The notes below the pieces were generated by a model. It did no database searches and was not told the origin of the DNA. It saw only the letters and a program-made list of their open reading frames with translations. 31,523 nt of DNA, taken from Dysgonomonas sp. UBA5412. GTDB lineage: Bacteria; Bacteroidota; Bacteroidia; Bacteroidales; Dysgonomonadaceae. A program made the translations under genes and the position numbers. This document shows positions 9,231 through 15,637 of the stretch, one piece after another. Each line of letters starts with the position of its first letter. Positions within the stretch are counted from its first letter, which is position 1. Where the stretch lies: assembly GCA_002409595.1 (NCBI GenBank), contig DHNQ01000014.1, positions 1-31,523 on the forward strand. The letters run 5' to 3'.

Positions 9231-9827
9231 ATGGAAGTAATTTCTAAAGTATTATTTTGGGTAGCCAATAGTTTACTTATACCCGATATTATCATTCTTT
9301 TATTTCTTTTTGCTCGTTCATTACTATTGATTGGTAGTTTCTACAACCAGTTTATGGTAAAACGAAAGAATGACAAACTTCTTAATGCCAAGATCAAGAA
9401 TTTGTCTTACGATACGCTTGGTGAGCTTAAAGATAATTTACCTGAAAAGGATAATTCACTATTTACACGCTATCTGAGAGATTTGCTAACAACTCCTGCT
9501 AGCGAAGCCTATTCGGATTTTCTTATATCCAATTTTGAGAACGAAGCTGAAAAGGATAGCTCACTTTCAAAGTTGTTAGCCAAGATGGGACCTGTCTTGG
9601 GGCTTATCGGTACGCTGATTGCTATGAGTCCCGCATTAGTAGGCTTGTCCACCGGAGATATATCAGGTATGGCATACAATATGCAAGTTGTGTTTGCTAC
9701 TACTGTTGTAGGGCTTGTGGTTAGTGCCGTTGGGTTGGTTACACTTCAATTCAAACAACGATGGTATGCTAAGGATGTAAATAATCTTGATTATGTATCC
9801 AGAATATTAACAGAGAAGGAGGTTTAA
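9231..9827 (+). CDS. hmuU: MotA/TolQ/ExbB-family proton channel HmuU
   Basis: Proton-channel subunit of the MotA/TolQ/ExbB family in the inner membrane. An N-terminal hydrophobic segment (about 5-35) is followed by a cytoplasmic helical region. Two helices then carry the family signature: GPVLGLIGTLIAMSPALVGL, then AYNMQVVFATTVVGLVVSAV. The second includes the TT pair typical of the ExbB/TolQ pore. At 198 residues it is about the size of ExbB. It lies between hmuT (8 bases before) and hmuV (2 bases after), and hmuV looks like its ExbD-type partner. The pair probably uses the proton gradient to drive HmuS or HmuR, but which one is not shown by the sequence. Confidence 0.88.
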   Translation: MEVISKVLFWVANSLLIPDIIILLFLFARSLLLIGSFYNQFMVKRKNDKLLNAKIKNLSYDTLGELKDNLPEKDNSLFTRYLRDLLTTPASEAYSDFLISNFENEAEKDSSLSKLLAKMGPVLGLIGTLIAMSPALVGLSTGDISGMAYNMQVVFATTVVGLVVSAVGLVTLQFKQRWYAKDVNNLDYVSRILTEKEV

Positions 9828-9829
9828 CT

Positions 9830-10168
9830 ATGAGACGAAGACAACGACGAGTTAGCAGGTTTTCGAAAGAAGAGGATACTGATCCCCTAAGTGTTATTGT
9901 CAATCTGTTTGATGTGGCAATGGTTTTTGCGGTAGCTTTAATGGTGGCTATGGTTATGCACATGAATATGACCGAAGTGTTTACTCAGGAAGATTACACT
10001 ATTGTCAAGAATCCGGGAAAGGATAATATGGAGATCATTACTAAAGAGGGAAATAAGATTAACAAATATACTCCGTCGAACGATCAATCATCTTCTCAAC
10101 AGAAGGGTAAGAAAGTCGGGATTGCTTATGAACTTGAAAATGGAGAAATTATTTATGTGCCTGAGTAA
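9830..10168 (+). CDS. hmuV: DUF2149 protein HmuV, ExbD-like
   Basis: Small inner-membrane protein of the DUF2149 family, usually found beside an ExbB-like protein. It starts with a very basic N-terminus (RRRQRRVSR). One TM helix follows, with the motif DPLSVIVNLFDVAMVFAVAL at about residues 18-37, then a soluble periplasmic part of about 70 residues. The arrangement and an acidic residue at the start of the helix (Asp28) match ExbD/TolR, where the equivalent Asp carries protons. It starts 2 bases after hmuU, so it is translationally coupled. At 112 residues it is slightly shorter than ExbD. The operon ends about 40 bases downstream in a terminator. Confidence 0.85.
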   Translation: MRRRQRRVSRFSKEEDTDPLSVIVNLFDVAMVFAVALMVAMVMHMNMTEVFTQEDYTIVKNPGKDNMEIITKEGNKINKYTPSNDQSSSQQKGKKVGIAYELENGEIIYVPE

Positions 10169-10204
10169 GTATTATTTATTTTAAGTAGTAATGTGTTGAT
10201 ATAA

Positions 10205-10240
10205 AAAAGGATGCTATTTCGTATAGCATCCTTTTGTTTT
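10205..10240 (+). terminator. Bidirectional terminator between hmuV and the convergent lipoprotein gene
   Basis: A perfect 13-bp stem, AAAAGGATGCTAT (10205-10217) with ATAGCATCCTTTT (10223-10235), has a TTCGT loop. The tail is T-rich on the right and A-rich on the left, so it works in both directions. It lies between hmuV and the minus-strand gene ending at 10242. Confidence 0.9.
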
Positions 10241-10241
10241 T

Positions 10242-11084
10242 TTATTCTGCGGTAGGTTCGTCTTTCTTTTCTTTTTTGTTGTCAAGATAGTAGATGTGAA
10301 ATTCAGCTTTTTCTTTTGCTGTTTTTAGGCTGTCTAATTGCAGCATCATTGACGATAGTTGGTAAGACTTCGATATGGCAGACTTTATTGAACTCGGGAG
10401 TTGATATGAATATTTTCCCTGACCGATAAGTGTTGCTGTTAAAGGTTTCTGTGCATTAGAGAATATAAATTTGGCAATACCATTGTCGTTCGATCCTGAA
10501 AATCGGATAACTTCGTACTCTTTACCCATGTTGGAGAATCTATAATTTAATCCATCGTCATTAACTGCTGCTGATTCGGCAAAAGTTCCATCTTGTGCCG
10601 AGACTTTTATTTTGTTGTGTTTCTGTTTACCACCAACAAATACACTTTCAATATATAGCTCTCCATCTTCTCCGATACCCGACCGAAGTGTTGTGCCGGA
10701 AATCACTCCTCCAGACAGACTTTCTTTTGGAATGAAATAGCCTGTGTCTTGATATCTTTTATCCCTTTGGAGAGAAAATTCTGATTTGAATTTTTCAACT
10801 TGGGGGTCAAATTCTGAAATTAAAGAATCACATTCGGTGATGATTTGCGTATTTTCTCCTCTTCGTATTGTGTCGAGAAAAGCCAACCCCTCTCTGATCT
10901 CTTTATAAGACTTAGGGTAGAGTGTTTTCAGACTGTCTATTTCTTGCTTGGCAAGTTCATATTGTTTCTCTGCATATAATTGTCGTGCTGCGTTTAGTCG
11001 TAATGCAGCGCCGTCATCTTTCTTGCCACACGCTGAAAAGATAAGAGCACTTAAGATTATGATGTATTTGTAATTAAATCTCAT
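10242..11084 (-). CDS. Putative lipoprotein, function unknown
   Basis: I do not recognise this 280-residue protein. The N-terminus MRFNYKYIIILSALIFSAC has a lipobox (FSAC), so it is probably an outer-membrane or periplasmic lipoprotein. Residues about 28-110 are helical with a TPR-like look (LNAARQLYAEKQYELAKQE, then LYPKSYKEIREGLAFLD). A Gly/Ser-rich beta-like middle follows, and the C-terminus is a charged helix with many Lys and Glu (AKEKAEFHIY, NKKEKKDE). No catalytic motif is visible. It faces hmuV tail to tail across a shared terminator. Its start is 325 bases from the divergent cca gene, with no clear promoter that I can find. It may be conserved in Bacteroidales, but that needs a database search. 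Confidence 0.85.
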   Translation of the reverse strand: MRFNYKYIIILSALIFSACGKKDDGAALRLNAARQLYAEKQYELAKQEIDSLKTLYPKSYKEIREGLAFLDTIRRGENTQIITECDSLISEFDPQVEKFKSEFSLQRDKRYQDTGYFIPKESLSGGVISGTTLRSGIGEDGELYIESVFVGGKQKHNKIKVSAQDGTFAESAAVNDDGLNYRFSNMGKEYEVIRFSGSNDNGIAKFIFSNAQKPLTATLIGQGKYSYQLPSSIKSAISKSYQLSSMMLQLDSLKTAKEKAEFHIYYLDNKKEKKDEPTAE

Positions 11085-11408
11085 AGGGTGTTTAATTCTT
11101 TGATGAAACTCTGATTGATTTTATAAGACTGTACCAAATTACAAATTATACTTCATTTTTTTATATAAAGAGAACTAAAAGTGCTTTTCTATATACTGTT
11201 CTTTTTATACAAAGAACTTTTTGTCGACAACATATATTTATTGTATTCTTATCCAGAAGAAGGTCGTATCAGCTTATTTTGCAGACAGATTTATTATCTT
11301 TGCTCTCTCATTTATAATATATCATGTCGCAAAGCTTATTATTGGCTTTAAACTAATGTCTTGGATATAGTTTGATTTGGTATTGCAAGAAATATTCTTA
11401 AAAGTAAG
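11085..11408. other. Intergenic region between divergent lipoprotein and cca genes
   Basis: AT-rich stretch of 324 bases. Near 11295 it contains a -7 element for cca, and at 11334 a ten-codon mini-ORF lies in the cca leader. I see no gene, strong hairpin, repeat or clear minus-strand promoter in it. Confidence 0.6.
11295..11302 (+). promoter_or_regulatory. -7 promoter element of cca
   Basis: TATCTTTG matches TAnnTTTG exactly. No TTTG is found at the right distance upstream, so the -33 half is poor. Transcription would start about 100 bases before cca and include the mini-ORF at 11334. Confidence 0.5.
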
Positions 11409-12866
11409 ATGAACGATAATTTAGATCCAGATATACAACTTTTATTAAAGAAAAAACTTTCGGCTCCGATCTTTAATATCATATCTCAAGTTGCAGATCG
11501 AATGCAGGTTGAATGTTATGTGATTGGAGGCTATGTACGTGATATTTTCCTTAGTCGTCCCTCCAAAGATATTGATATTGTTACAGTAGGCAAAGGAATC
11601 GAGTTGGCTGAGGCTGTCGCCAGAGAACTGGGACGGAAGGCTTACCTTTCTGTTTTCAAGAATTTTGGTACGGCACAGATTAAATATAAAGATATTGAAG
11701 TTGAATTTGTTGGGGCGCGAAAAGAATCATATCAGCGCAATTCCCGAAAACCGATAGTTGAAGACGGAACGCTGGAAGATGATCAGAATCGCCGGGATTT
11801 TACGATAAATGCATTGGCTATATGTTTGAATAAAGATCGTTTTGGCGAGCTGTTAGATCCTTTTTCGGGGCTTAAAGATATGGAGTTATTGACGATCCGT
11901 ACTCCGCTAGACCCTGACGTGACATTCGACGACGACCCTCTGCGAATGATGCGTGCCATTCGTTTTTCTGCTCAGTTGGGCTTTGATATAGAACCCGAAA
12001 CTTTTGATGCCATAGCGCGCAATAAGGATAGAATAGAGATTATATCAGGAGAAAGGATTATTGATGAGTTGAATAAGATTGTTTTGTCTCCAAAGCCGTC
12101 TGTCGGTTTCCTGCAATTGGATAAAACAGGGTTGCTCTCTATTATATTCCCCGAATTGGTAGCTCTCAAAGGAGCTGAGACAAAGGATGGGATAGGGCAT
12201 AAGGATAATTTTTATCATACGCTGATGGTATTGGATAATATAGCTAAAAAGACTGATAATCTTTGGCTTCGGTGGGCTGCGATATTGCATGATATTGCTA
12301 AACCTGTTACTAAACGTTTCGATCCGCGATTGGGATGGACGTTTCATAACCATAACTTTATCGGAGAAAAGATGATTCCCGGAATATTTCGGCGGATGAA
12401 ATTACCGCTGAATGAAAAAATGAAATATGTACAAAAATTAGTAGGTTTGCATATGCGTCCTCAAGTGTTGGTAGATGAGGATATTTCAGACTCGGCAGTG
12501 CGCAGATTACTATTTGATGCAGGTGATAAAATTGAAGATTTGATGATTCTTTGTGAGGCTGATATAACTTCTAAAAATCCGGAAAGAGTTCGCCGTTATT
12601 TAAATAACTTCAAAGTAGTACGTCAAAAATTCAAAGACATAGAAGAAAAAGACCATATACGCAATTTTCAGCCTCCGATAGGAGGGGAGGAGATAATGGA
12701 AATATTTGGTCTTGCTCCGAGCTTGGAAGTCGGACGCCTCAAGTCTTCGATAAAGGATGCTATTCTCGATGGGGTAATTCCTAACGAATATGATGCTGCT
12801 TATGATTATCTCGTAGAAAAGGCTAAAAAGATAGGTCTCAAACCCGTAAATACTCCCAATAAGTAA
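11409..12866 (+). CDS. cca: CCA tRNA nucleotidyltransferase / poly(A) polymerase family, with HD domain
   Basis: Adds or repairs the 3' CCA of tRNA in the cytoplasm, using CTP and ATP. The class II nucleotidyltransferase head is clear: the GG-Y-V-R-D signature (Gly40-Gly41) and the two catalytic aspartates in SKDIDIVTVG (Asp54, Asp56). The neck contains EDGTLEDDQNRRDFTINALA and the nucleotide-choice region DPLRMMRAIRFSAQLGF. From about residue 285 an HD phosphohydrolase domain follows, with WAAILHDIAKP and then HNHNFIGEKM. At 485 residues it matches the Bacteroidetes HD-containing form. Whether it adds CCA alone or A only cannot be told from these motifs. folA follows after 39 bases and is probably cotranscribed. 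Confidence 0.93.
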   Translation: MNDNLDPDIQLLLKKKLSAPIFNIISQVADRMQVECYVIGGYVRDIFLSRPSKDIDIVTVGKGIELAEAVARELGRKAYLSVFKNFGTAQIKYKDIEVEFVGARKESYQRNSRKPIVEDGTLEDDQNRRDFTINALAICLNKDRFGELLDPFSGLKDMELLTIRTPLDPDVTFDDDPLRMMRAIRFSAQLGFDIEPETFDAIARNKDRIEIISGERIIDELNKIVLSPKPSVGFLQLDKTGLLSIIFPELVALKGAETKDGIGHKDNFYHTLMVLDNIAKKTDNLWLRWAAILHDIAKPVTKRFDPRLGWTFHNHNFIGEKMIPGIFRRMKLPLNEKMKYVQKLVGLHMRPQVLVDEDISDSAVRRLLFDAGDKIEDLMILCEADITSKNPERVRRYLNNFKVVRQKFKDIEEKDHIRNFQPPIGGEEIMEIFGLAPSLEVGRLKSSIKDAILDGVIPNEYDAAYDYLVEKAKKIGLKPVNTPNK

Positions 12867-12905
12867 ATATACTAGTAGGTTTTAATATTATAATACAGCA
12901 ATGTT

Positions 12906-13406
12906 ATGGCAATAATCTCAATAATAGTAGCAGTAGACGAAAATAATGCAATAGGGAAAAATAATAATTTGCTTTGTCATCTGCCTAACGACCTAAAATA
13001 TTTTAAGTCAGTAACACAAGGCTTCCCCGTTATTATGGGGCGCAAAACGTTCGAGTCTTTGCCTAAAGGGGCATTGCCTAACAGACGAAATATTGTTGTA
13101 ACACGAGATTCTGATTTGCAGTTTGATAAATGTGAGATGTGTGGCTCTTTGGAAGAAGCTATTGCTTTGTGTAAAGAGGAGTCCGAAGCCTTTATTATCG
13201 GAGGGGGTACTGTTTATAAAGAATCAATACCTTTTGCTGATAAATTGTATTTGACTCGGATACACCATGCGTTTGAAGAGGCAGATACATTCTTTCCTAG
13301 CATAGAGGCAAGTCAATGGAAGGAAGTTTCGAGAGAAGATCATTCTACCGATGAAAGGCATGAATATGGATATAGTTTTATTACTTTCAATAAAATAAAA
13401 CGTTAA
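12906..13406 (+). CDS. folA: Dihydrofolate reductase
   Basis: Reduces dihydrofolate to tetrahydrofolate with NADPH in the cytoplasm; target of trimethoprim. The N-terminus IIVAVDENNAIGKNN is typical, followed by LPNDLKYFK with the active-site acid (Asp29). NADPH-binding motifs PVIMGRKTFESLP and FIIGGGTVYKE are present. At the position of the active-site Trp22 of the E. coli enzyme (MPWNLP) this protein has Cys24 (LLCHLP), which may alter folate or inhibitor binding. Length 166 is usual. An earlier ATG at 12901 opens only a four-codon frame (M-L-W-Q-stop), so 12906 is the start. It lies 39 bases after cca and was probably transcribed with it. Confidence 0.95.
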   Translation: MAIISIIVAVDENNAIGKNNNLLCHLPNDLKYFKSVTQGFPVIMGRKTFESLPKGALPNRRNIVVTRDSDLQFDKCEMCGSLEEAIALCKEESEAFIIGGGTVYKESIPFADKLYLTRIHHAFEEADTFFPSIEASQWKEVSREDHSTDERHEYGYSFITFNKIKR

Positions 13407-13410
13407 TATA

Positions 13411-13442
13411 CTTGTTTATATAAAATAGATGTCCTATTTTTG
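13411..13442 (+). promoter_or_regulatory. Promoter of rpmH
   Basis: CTTG at 13411-13414, 20 bases, then TATTTTTG at 13435-13442. It is a near-consensus Bacteroidetes promoter and gives a leader of about 40 bases before rpmH. Confidence 0.72.
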
Positions 13443-13490
13443 CAACCCGAAACTCAAAGAAGAAATAATAACAGAAAATAATATATAGCG

Positions 13491-13643
13491 ATGAAAAGAA
13501 CTTTTCAACCATCAAACAGAAAGAGAAAGAACAAACATGGTTTTCGCTCCAGAATGGCTACTGCAAACGGACGTAGAGTATTAGCTGCTCGTAGAGCTAA
13601 AGGTAGATCTAAACTTTCAGTTTCTGACGAATACAGCAAATAA
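13491..13643 (+). CDS. rpmH: Ribosomal protein bL34
   Basis: A 50-residue protein of the large ribosomal subunit, encoded from ATG 13491 to TAA 13641-13643. It begins MKRTFQPSNRKRKNKHGF and continues RMATANGRRVLAARRAKGR, which is the signature of bL34 across bacteria. The tail is KLSVSDEYSK. It is very rich in Arg and Lys, as expected for a protein that binds rRNA. It has its own good promoter and is followed by a hairpin at 13678-13709. It is not next to rnpA or dnaA here, unlike the classic arrangement in many bacteria. Confidence 0.97.
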   Translation: MKRTFQPSNRKRKNKHGFRSRMATANGRRVLAARRAKGRSKLSVSDEYSK

Positions 13644-13677
13644 GACTCGGTAAGAGATTCTTTGTGAAGAAATACGA

Positions 13678-13709
13678 AGTAGGAATTATGATAATAATTC
13701 TTACTTTTG
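13678..13709 (+). terminator. Terminator-like hairpin after rpmH, overlapping the cvpA promoter
   Basis: AGTAGGAATTAT (13678-13689) pairs with ATAATTCTTACT (13694-13705) over 12 bp including one G-T pair, with GATA as the loop and TTTG after it. The right arm contains most of TACTTTTG (13702-13709), the likely -7 element of cvpA. Confidence 0.55.
13702..13709 (+). promoter_or_regulatory. -7 promoter element of cvpA
   Basis: TACTTTTG is an exact TAnnTTTG match 25 bases before the ATG at 13734. No TTTG lies at the right -33 distance, so the evidence is the -7 element alone. It would place the transcription start near 13715. Confidence 0.45.
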
Positions 13710-13733
13710 TTGTTTATAGATAGCTCATTGCTT

Positions 13734-14231
13734 ATGGTTTTGAATTGGTTCGATCTGGTTGTCGTAGTTCTTATATTCGTTACCCTTGTTAAGGGTTTCT
13801 TTTCCGGTCTGGTTATGCAGATAGCATCTCTCGCTGGAATTGTTTTGGGTGCTATATTTGCAGGAAAGTTAGCCGAAGTATTAGCCCCATACCTTATTAC
13901 ACTTACCCATGGTTCACCACATATTATAGGACCATTGTCGTATATTCTTGCCTTTGTGGTTATATTGACAGCTTTGTTCTTTGCCGGAAAGCTATTGGAA
14001 TCATTTGTTGATGCGTTGAAAATGAATGCACTCAATCGCATTGCAGGAGCTATATTTTGTGCTGCAAAATGGATCGTTGTATTTAGTATATTATTAAATT
14101 TGGTAGTAGAATTTGATCAGAATAGACGAATAATAAAAGAGGATATACGTAATCATTCTTACACATATCCTCTTGTATCTGAAATCGCAAAAACAGTGAT
14201 CCCCTATCTTCGTTTCGATTGGATTAATTAG
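13734..14231 (+). CDS. CvpA family membrane protein
   Basis: Inner-membrane protein of the CvpA family (about 165 residues), named for colicin V production in E. coli, where loss affects purine gene expression and envelope stress; the molecular role is unclear. Four hydrophobic segments are visible: LVVVVLIFVTLVKGFFSG, then IASLAGIVLGAIFAGKLA, ILAFVVILTALFFAGKLL, and the C-terminal KWIVVFSILLNLVV. The family's NWxD start (MVLNWFDLV) and the Gly-rich second helix fit. I chose ATG 13734; an upstream TTG at 13707 lies inside the -7 element and is unlikely to be transcribed. The stop overlaps the end of the convergent thioredoxin gene by 8 bases. Confidence 0.88.
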   Translation: MVLNWFDLVVVVLIFVTLVKGFFSGLVMQIASLAGIVLGAIFAGKLAEVLAPYLITLTHGSPHIIGPLSYILAFVVILTALFFAGKLLESFVDALKMNALNRIAGAIFCAAKWIVVFSILLNLVVEFDQNRRIIKEDIRNHSYTYPLVSEIAKTVIPYLRFDWIN

Positions 14232-14664
14232 TTCCTTTTTCCGAATATTTAGCAATTACATCATCGAGTCTTTCCTTTGAGACCAAGCCCATAATGCGTT
14301 CTACCTCCTTGCCTTCTTTGTAGACCACAATCGTAGGTAAAGCTTGAATGCCATTATCCAATGCAAATTTTTTGTAATTGTCTACATTCATTTTCCCAAC
14401 TTTTACCTTATCTCCATATTCTTCTGCAATAGTGTTCAGTATTGGAGCCATCTTGCGACAAGGACCACACCATGCTGCCCAAAAATCTACTAAAACCAGC
14501 CCCTTTGCTGTTTCGCGTCCATAGTTAGATGCTGATAAAGTCACTGTCGAAGCTTTTCCCTTTTTGGGTTCTTGTAAATCCTTTGCTGCAATATTTGAGT
14601 TGACAAAAATCAAAGCTCCAAATAGGATGATAGCTGTGTTTCTGAGTATTTTAGAACTGTTCAT
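14224..14664 (-). CDS. Exported thioredoxin
   Basis: Thioredoxin-fold protein with a signal peptide, so it should act in the periplasm. The N-terminus has a hydrophobic stretch (about 9-27, AIILFGALIFVNSNIAA). The mature domain contains VLVDFWAAWCGPCRK, with the active-site cysteines at 66 and 69, and the cis-proline loop QALPTIVVYKEGKE. The domain ends in a typical thioredoxin helix. At 146 residues it is a single domain plus the leader. It may be a periplasmic thiol oxidase or reductase for exported proteins, and no partner is adjacent. A minus-strand -7 element lies at 14693-14700. The gene overlaps cvpA by 8 bases at their ends. Confidence 0.92.
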   Translation of the reverse strand: MNSSKILRNTAIILFGALIFVNSNIAAKDLQEPKKGKASTVTLSASNYGRETAKGLVLVDFWAAWCGPCRKMAPILNTIAEEYGDKVKVGKMNVDNYKKFALDNGIQALPTIVVYKEGKEVERIMGLVSKERLDDVIAKYSEKGTN

Positions 14665-14692
14665 TGTATTGTTATGTTTAATGATAAGATCA

Positions 14693-14700
14693 CAAATATA
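14693..14700 (-). promoter_or_regulatory. -7 promoter element of the thioredoxin gene
   Basis: On the minus strand this reads TATATTTG, an exact TAnnTTTG match, 28 bases before the start codon. No good -33 element is present. Confidence 0.5.
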
Positions 14701-14775
14701 ATAGGTAAATTCAATTAAAAAGAATCTCTTATTACTATTTATCCTTTTTTCAGGTATTTATAATTTAAAATCAAT

Positions 14776-14783
14776 TATTTTTG
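14776..14783 (+). promoter_or_regulatory. -7 promoter element of the gls operon
   Basis: TATTTTTG is an exact match. It overlaps the GTG at 14783, so that GTG cannot be the start; the first usable codon is ATG 14804. The -33 region is T-rich without a clear TTTG. Confidence 0.5.
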
Positions 14784-14803
14784 TGTTAGAAAGGTTTTTA
14801 TGT

Positions 14804-15634
14804 ATGGATCAATCACCTCTTATACTTGACTTAGACAAAATTCTACAAGAGAAAGCTCCGAATATTTATAATAAGATACCTCGTTTTGTTATAAATTATT
14901 TAAAGCGAAAGGTACATCTTAACGAGTTGAATGAAATTTTGACTATCTATGCCGATAAGCAAGGCGTGGACTTTATGCAGGCGGTTGTCGGTTATTTCAA
15001 TCTGACTCTTAATGTACATGGACTTGAGAATATTCCTGATGACGGGCGATTTATATTTGTATCTAATCATCCCTTAGGGGGATTAGATGGTATATGTCTG
15101 TCGGCGGTAATAGGGGAAAAGTATAATAAGAATATAAAGTATGTAGTTAATGATGTGCTTTACTTTATAAAGAATCTACGCCCTATATTCCTTCCGGTAA
15201 ATAAATATGGCAAACAATCTAAACAAGCCTCCGTAACATTGAAAGAGGCGTATGATTCCGATAGCCAAATTATAACATTTCCGGCAGGTCTTTGTTCGAG
15301 AAAACAACGAGGACAGATATATGATTTGCCCTGGCATAAGAACTTTGTAGTAAAAGCAATCGAATCCAAGCGCGATGTAGTTCCTGTCTACTTTGGAGCA
15401 AAGAATTCAAATTTCTTTTATAGATTTGCAAATATAAGGAAGTCGTTAGGAATAAAATTTAATATAGAGTTGGTTCTTCTACCCGATGAGATGTTTAAGA
15501 ATAAGAATTCAGAATTTTCCATTACCTTTGGAGAACCTATTTCGTATACCCATTTTGATGATTCAAAAAATGCATCTCAATGGGCTGAATATGTAAAGGA
15601 AATAGCGTATAATTTGGCGAATATAAAAAAATAA
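14804..15634 (+). CDS. glsA: 1-acyl-glycerol-phosphate-type acyltransferase, glycine-lipid O-acyltransferase GlsA type
   Basis: PlsC-like acyltransferase of the inner membrane (276 residues from ATG 14804). The acyltransferase histidine/aspartate motif is FVSNHPLGGLDG (His89, Asp95), followed by a region with FLPVNKYGKQSK and the substrate-binding ITFPAGLCSRK. It lies 3 bases before a GNAT-type N-acyltransferase, which is the arrangement of glsA/glsB in Bacteroides thetaiotaomicron, where the pair makes glycine lipids by N- and then O-acylation of glycine. I infer the same role here. Ornithine-lipid synthesis uses related enzymes (OlsA/OlsB), so the head group is not certain. Glycine lipids support stress tolerance and gut fitness in Bacteroides. 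Confidence 0.82.
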   Translation: MDQSPLILDLDKILQEKAPNIYNKIPRFVINYLKRKVHLNELNEILTIYADKQGVDFMQAVVGYFNLTLNVHGLENIPDDGRFIFVSNHPLGGLDGICLSAVIGEKYNKNIKYVVNDVLYFIKNLRPIFLPVNKYGKQSKQASVTLKEAYDSDSQIITFPAGLCSRKQRGQIYDLPWHKNFVVKAIESKRDVVPVYFGAKNSNFFYRFANIRKSLGIKFNIELVLLPDEMFKNKNSEFSITFGEPISYTHFDDSKNASQWAEYVKEIAYNLANIKK

Positions 15635-15637
15635 CAG

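Noticed and set aside
13707..13733. Upstream TTG start for cvpA
   Set aside because: It falls inside the predicted -7 element and adds nine residues not expected in the family; ATG 13734 is better.
13505..14041. Minus-strand open frame of 178 codons across rpmH and cvpA
   Set aside because: It lies opposite two recognised genes, resembles no family, and is low-complexity Ser/Asn-rich; it is a shadow frame.
14783..14803. Upstream GTG start for the glsA-type gene
   Set aside because: It overlaps the TATTTTTG promoter element and would precede the transcription start.
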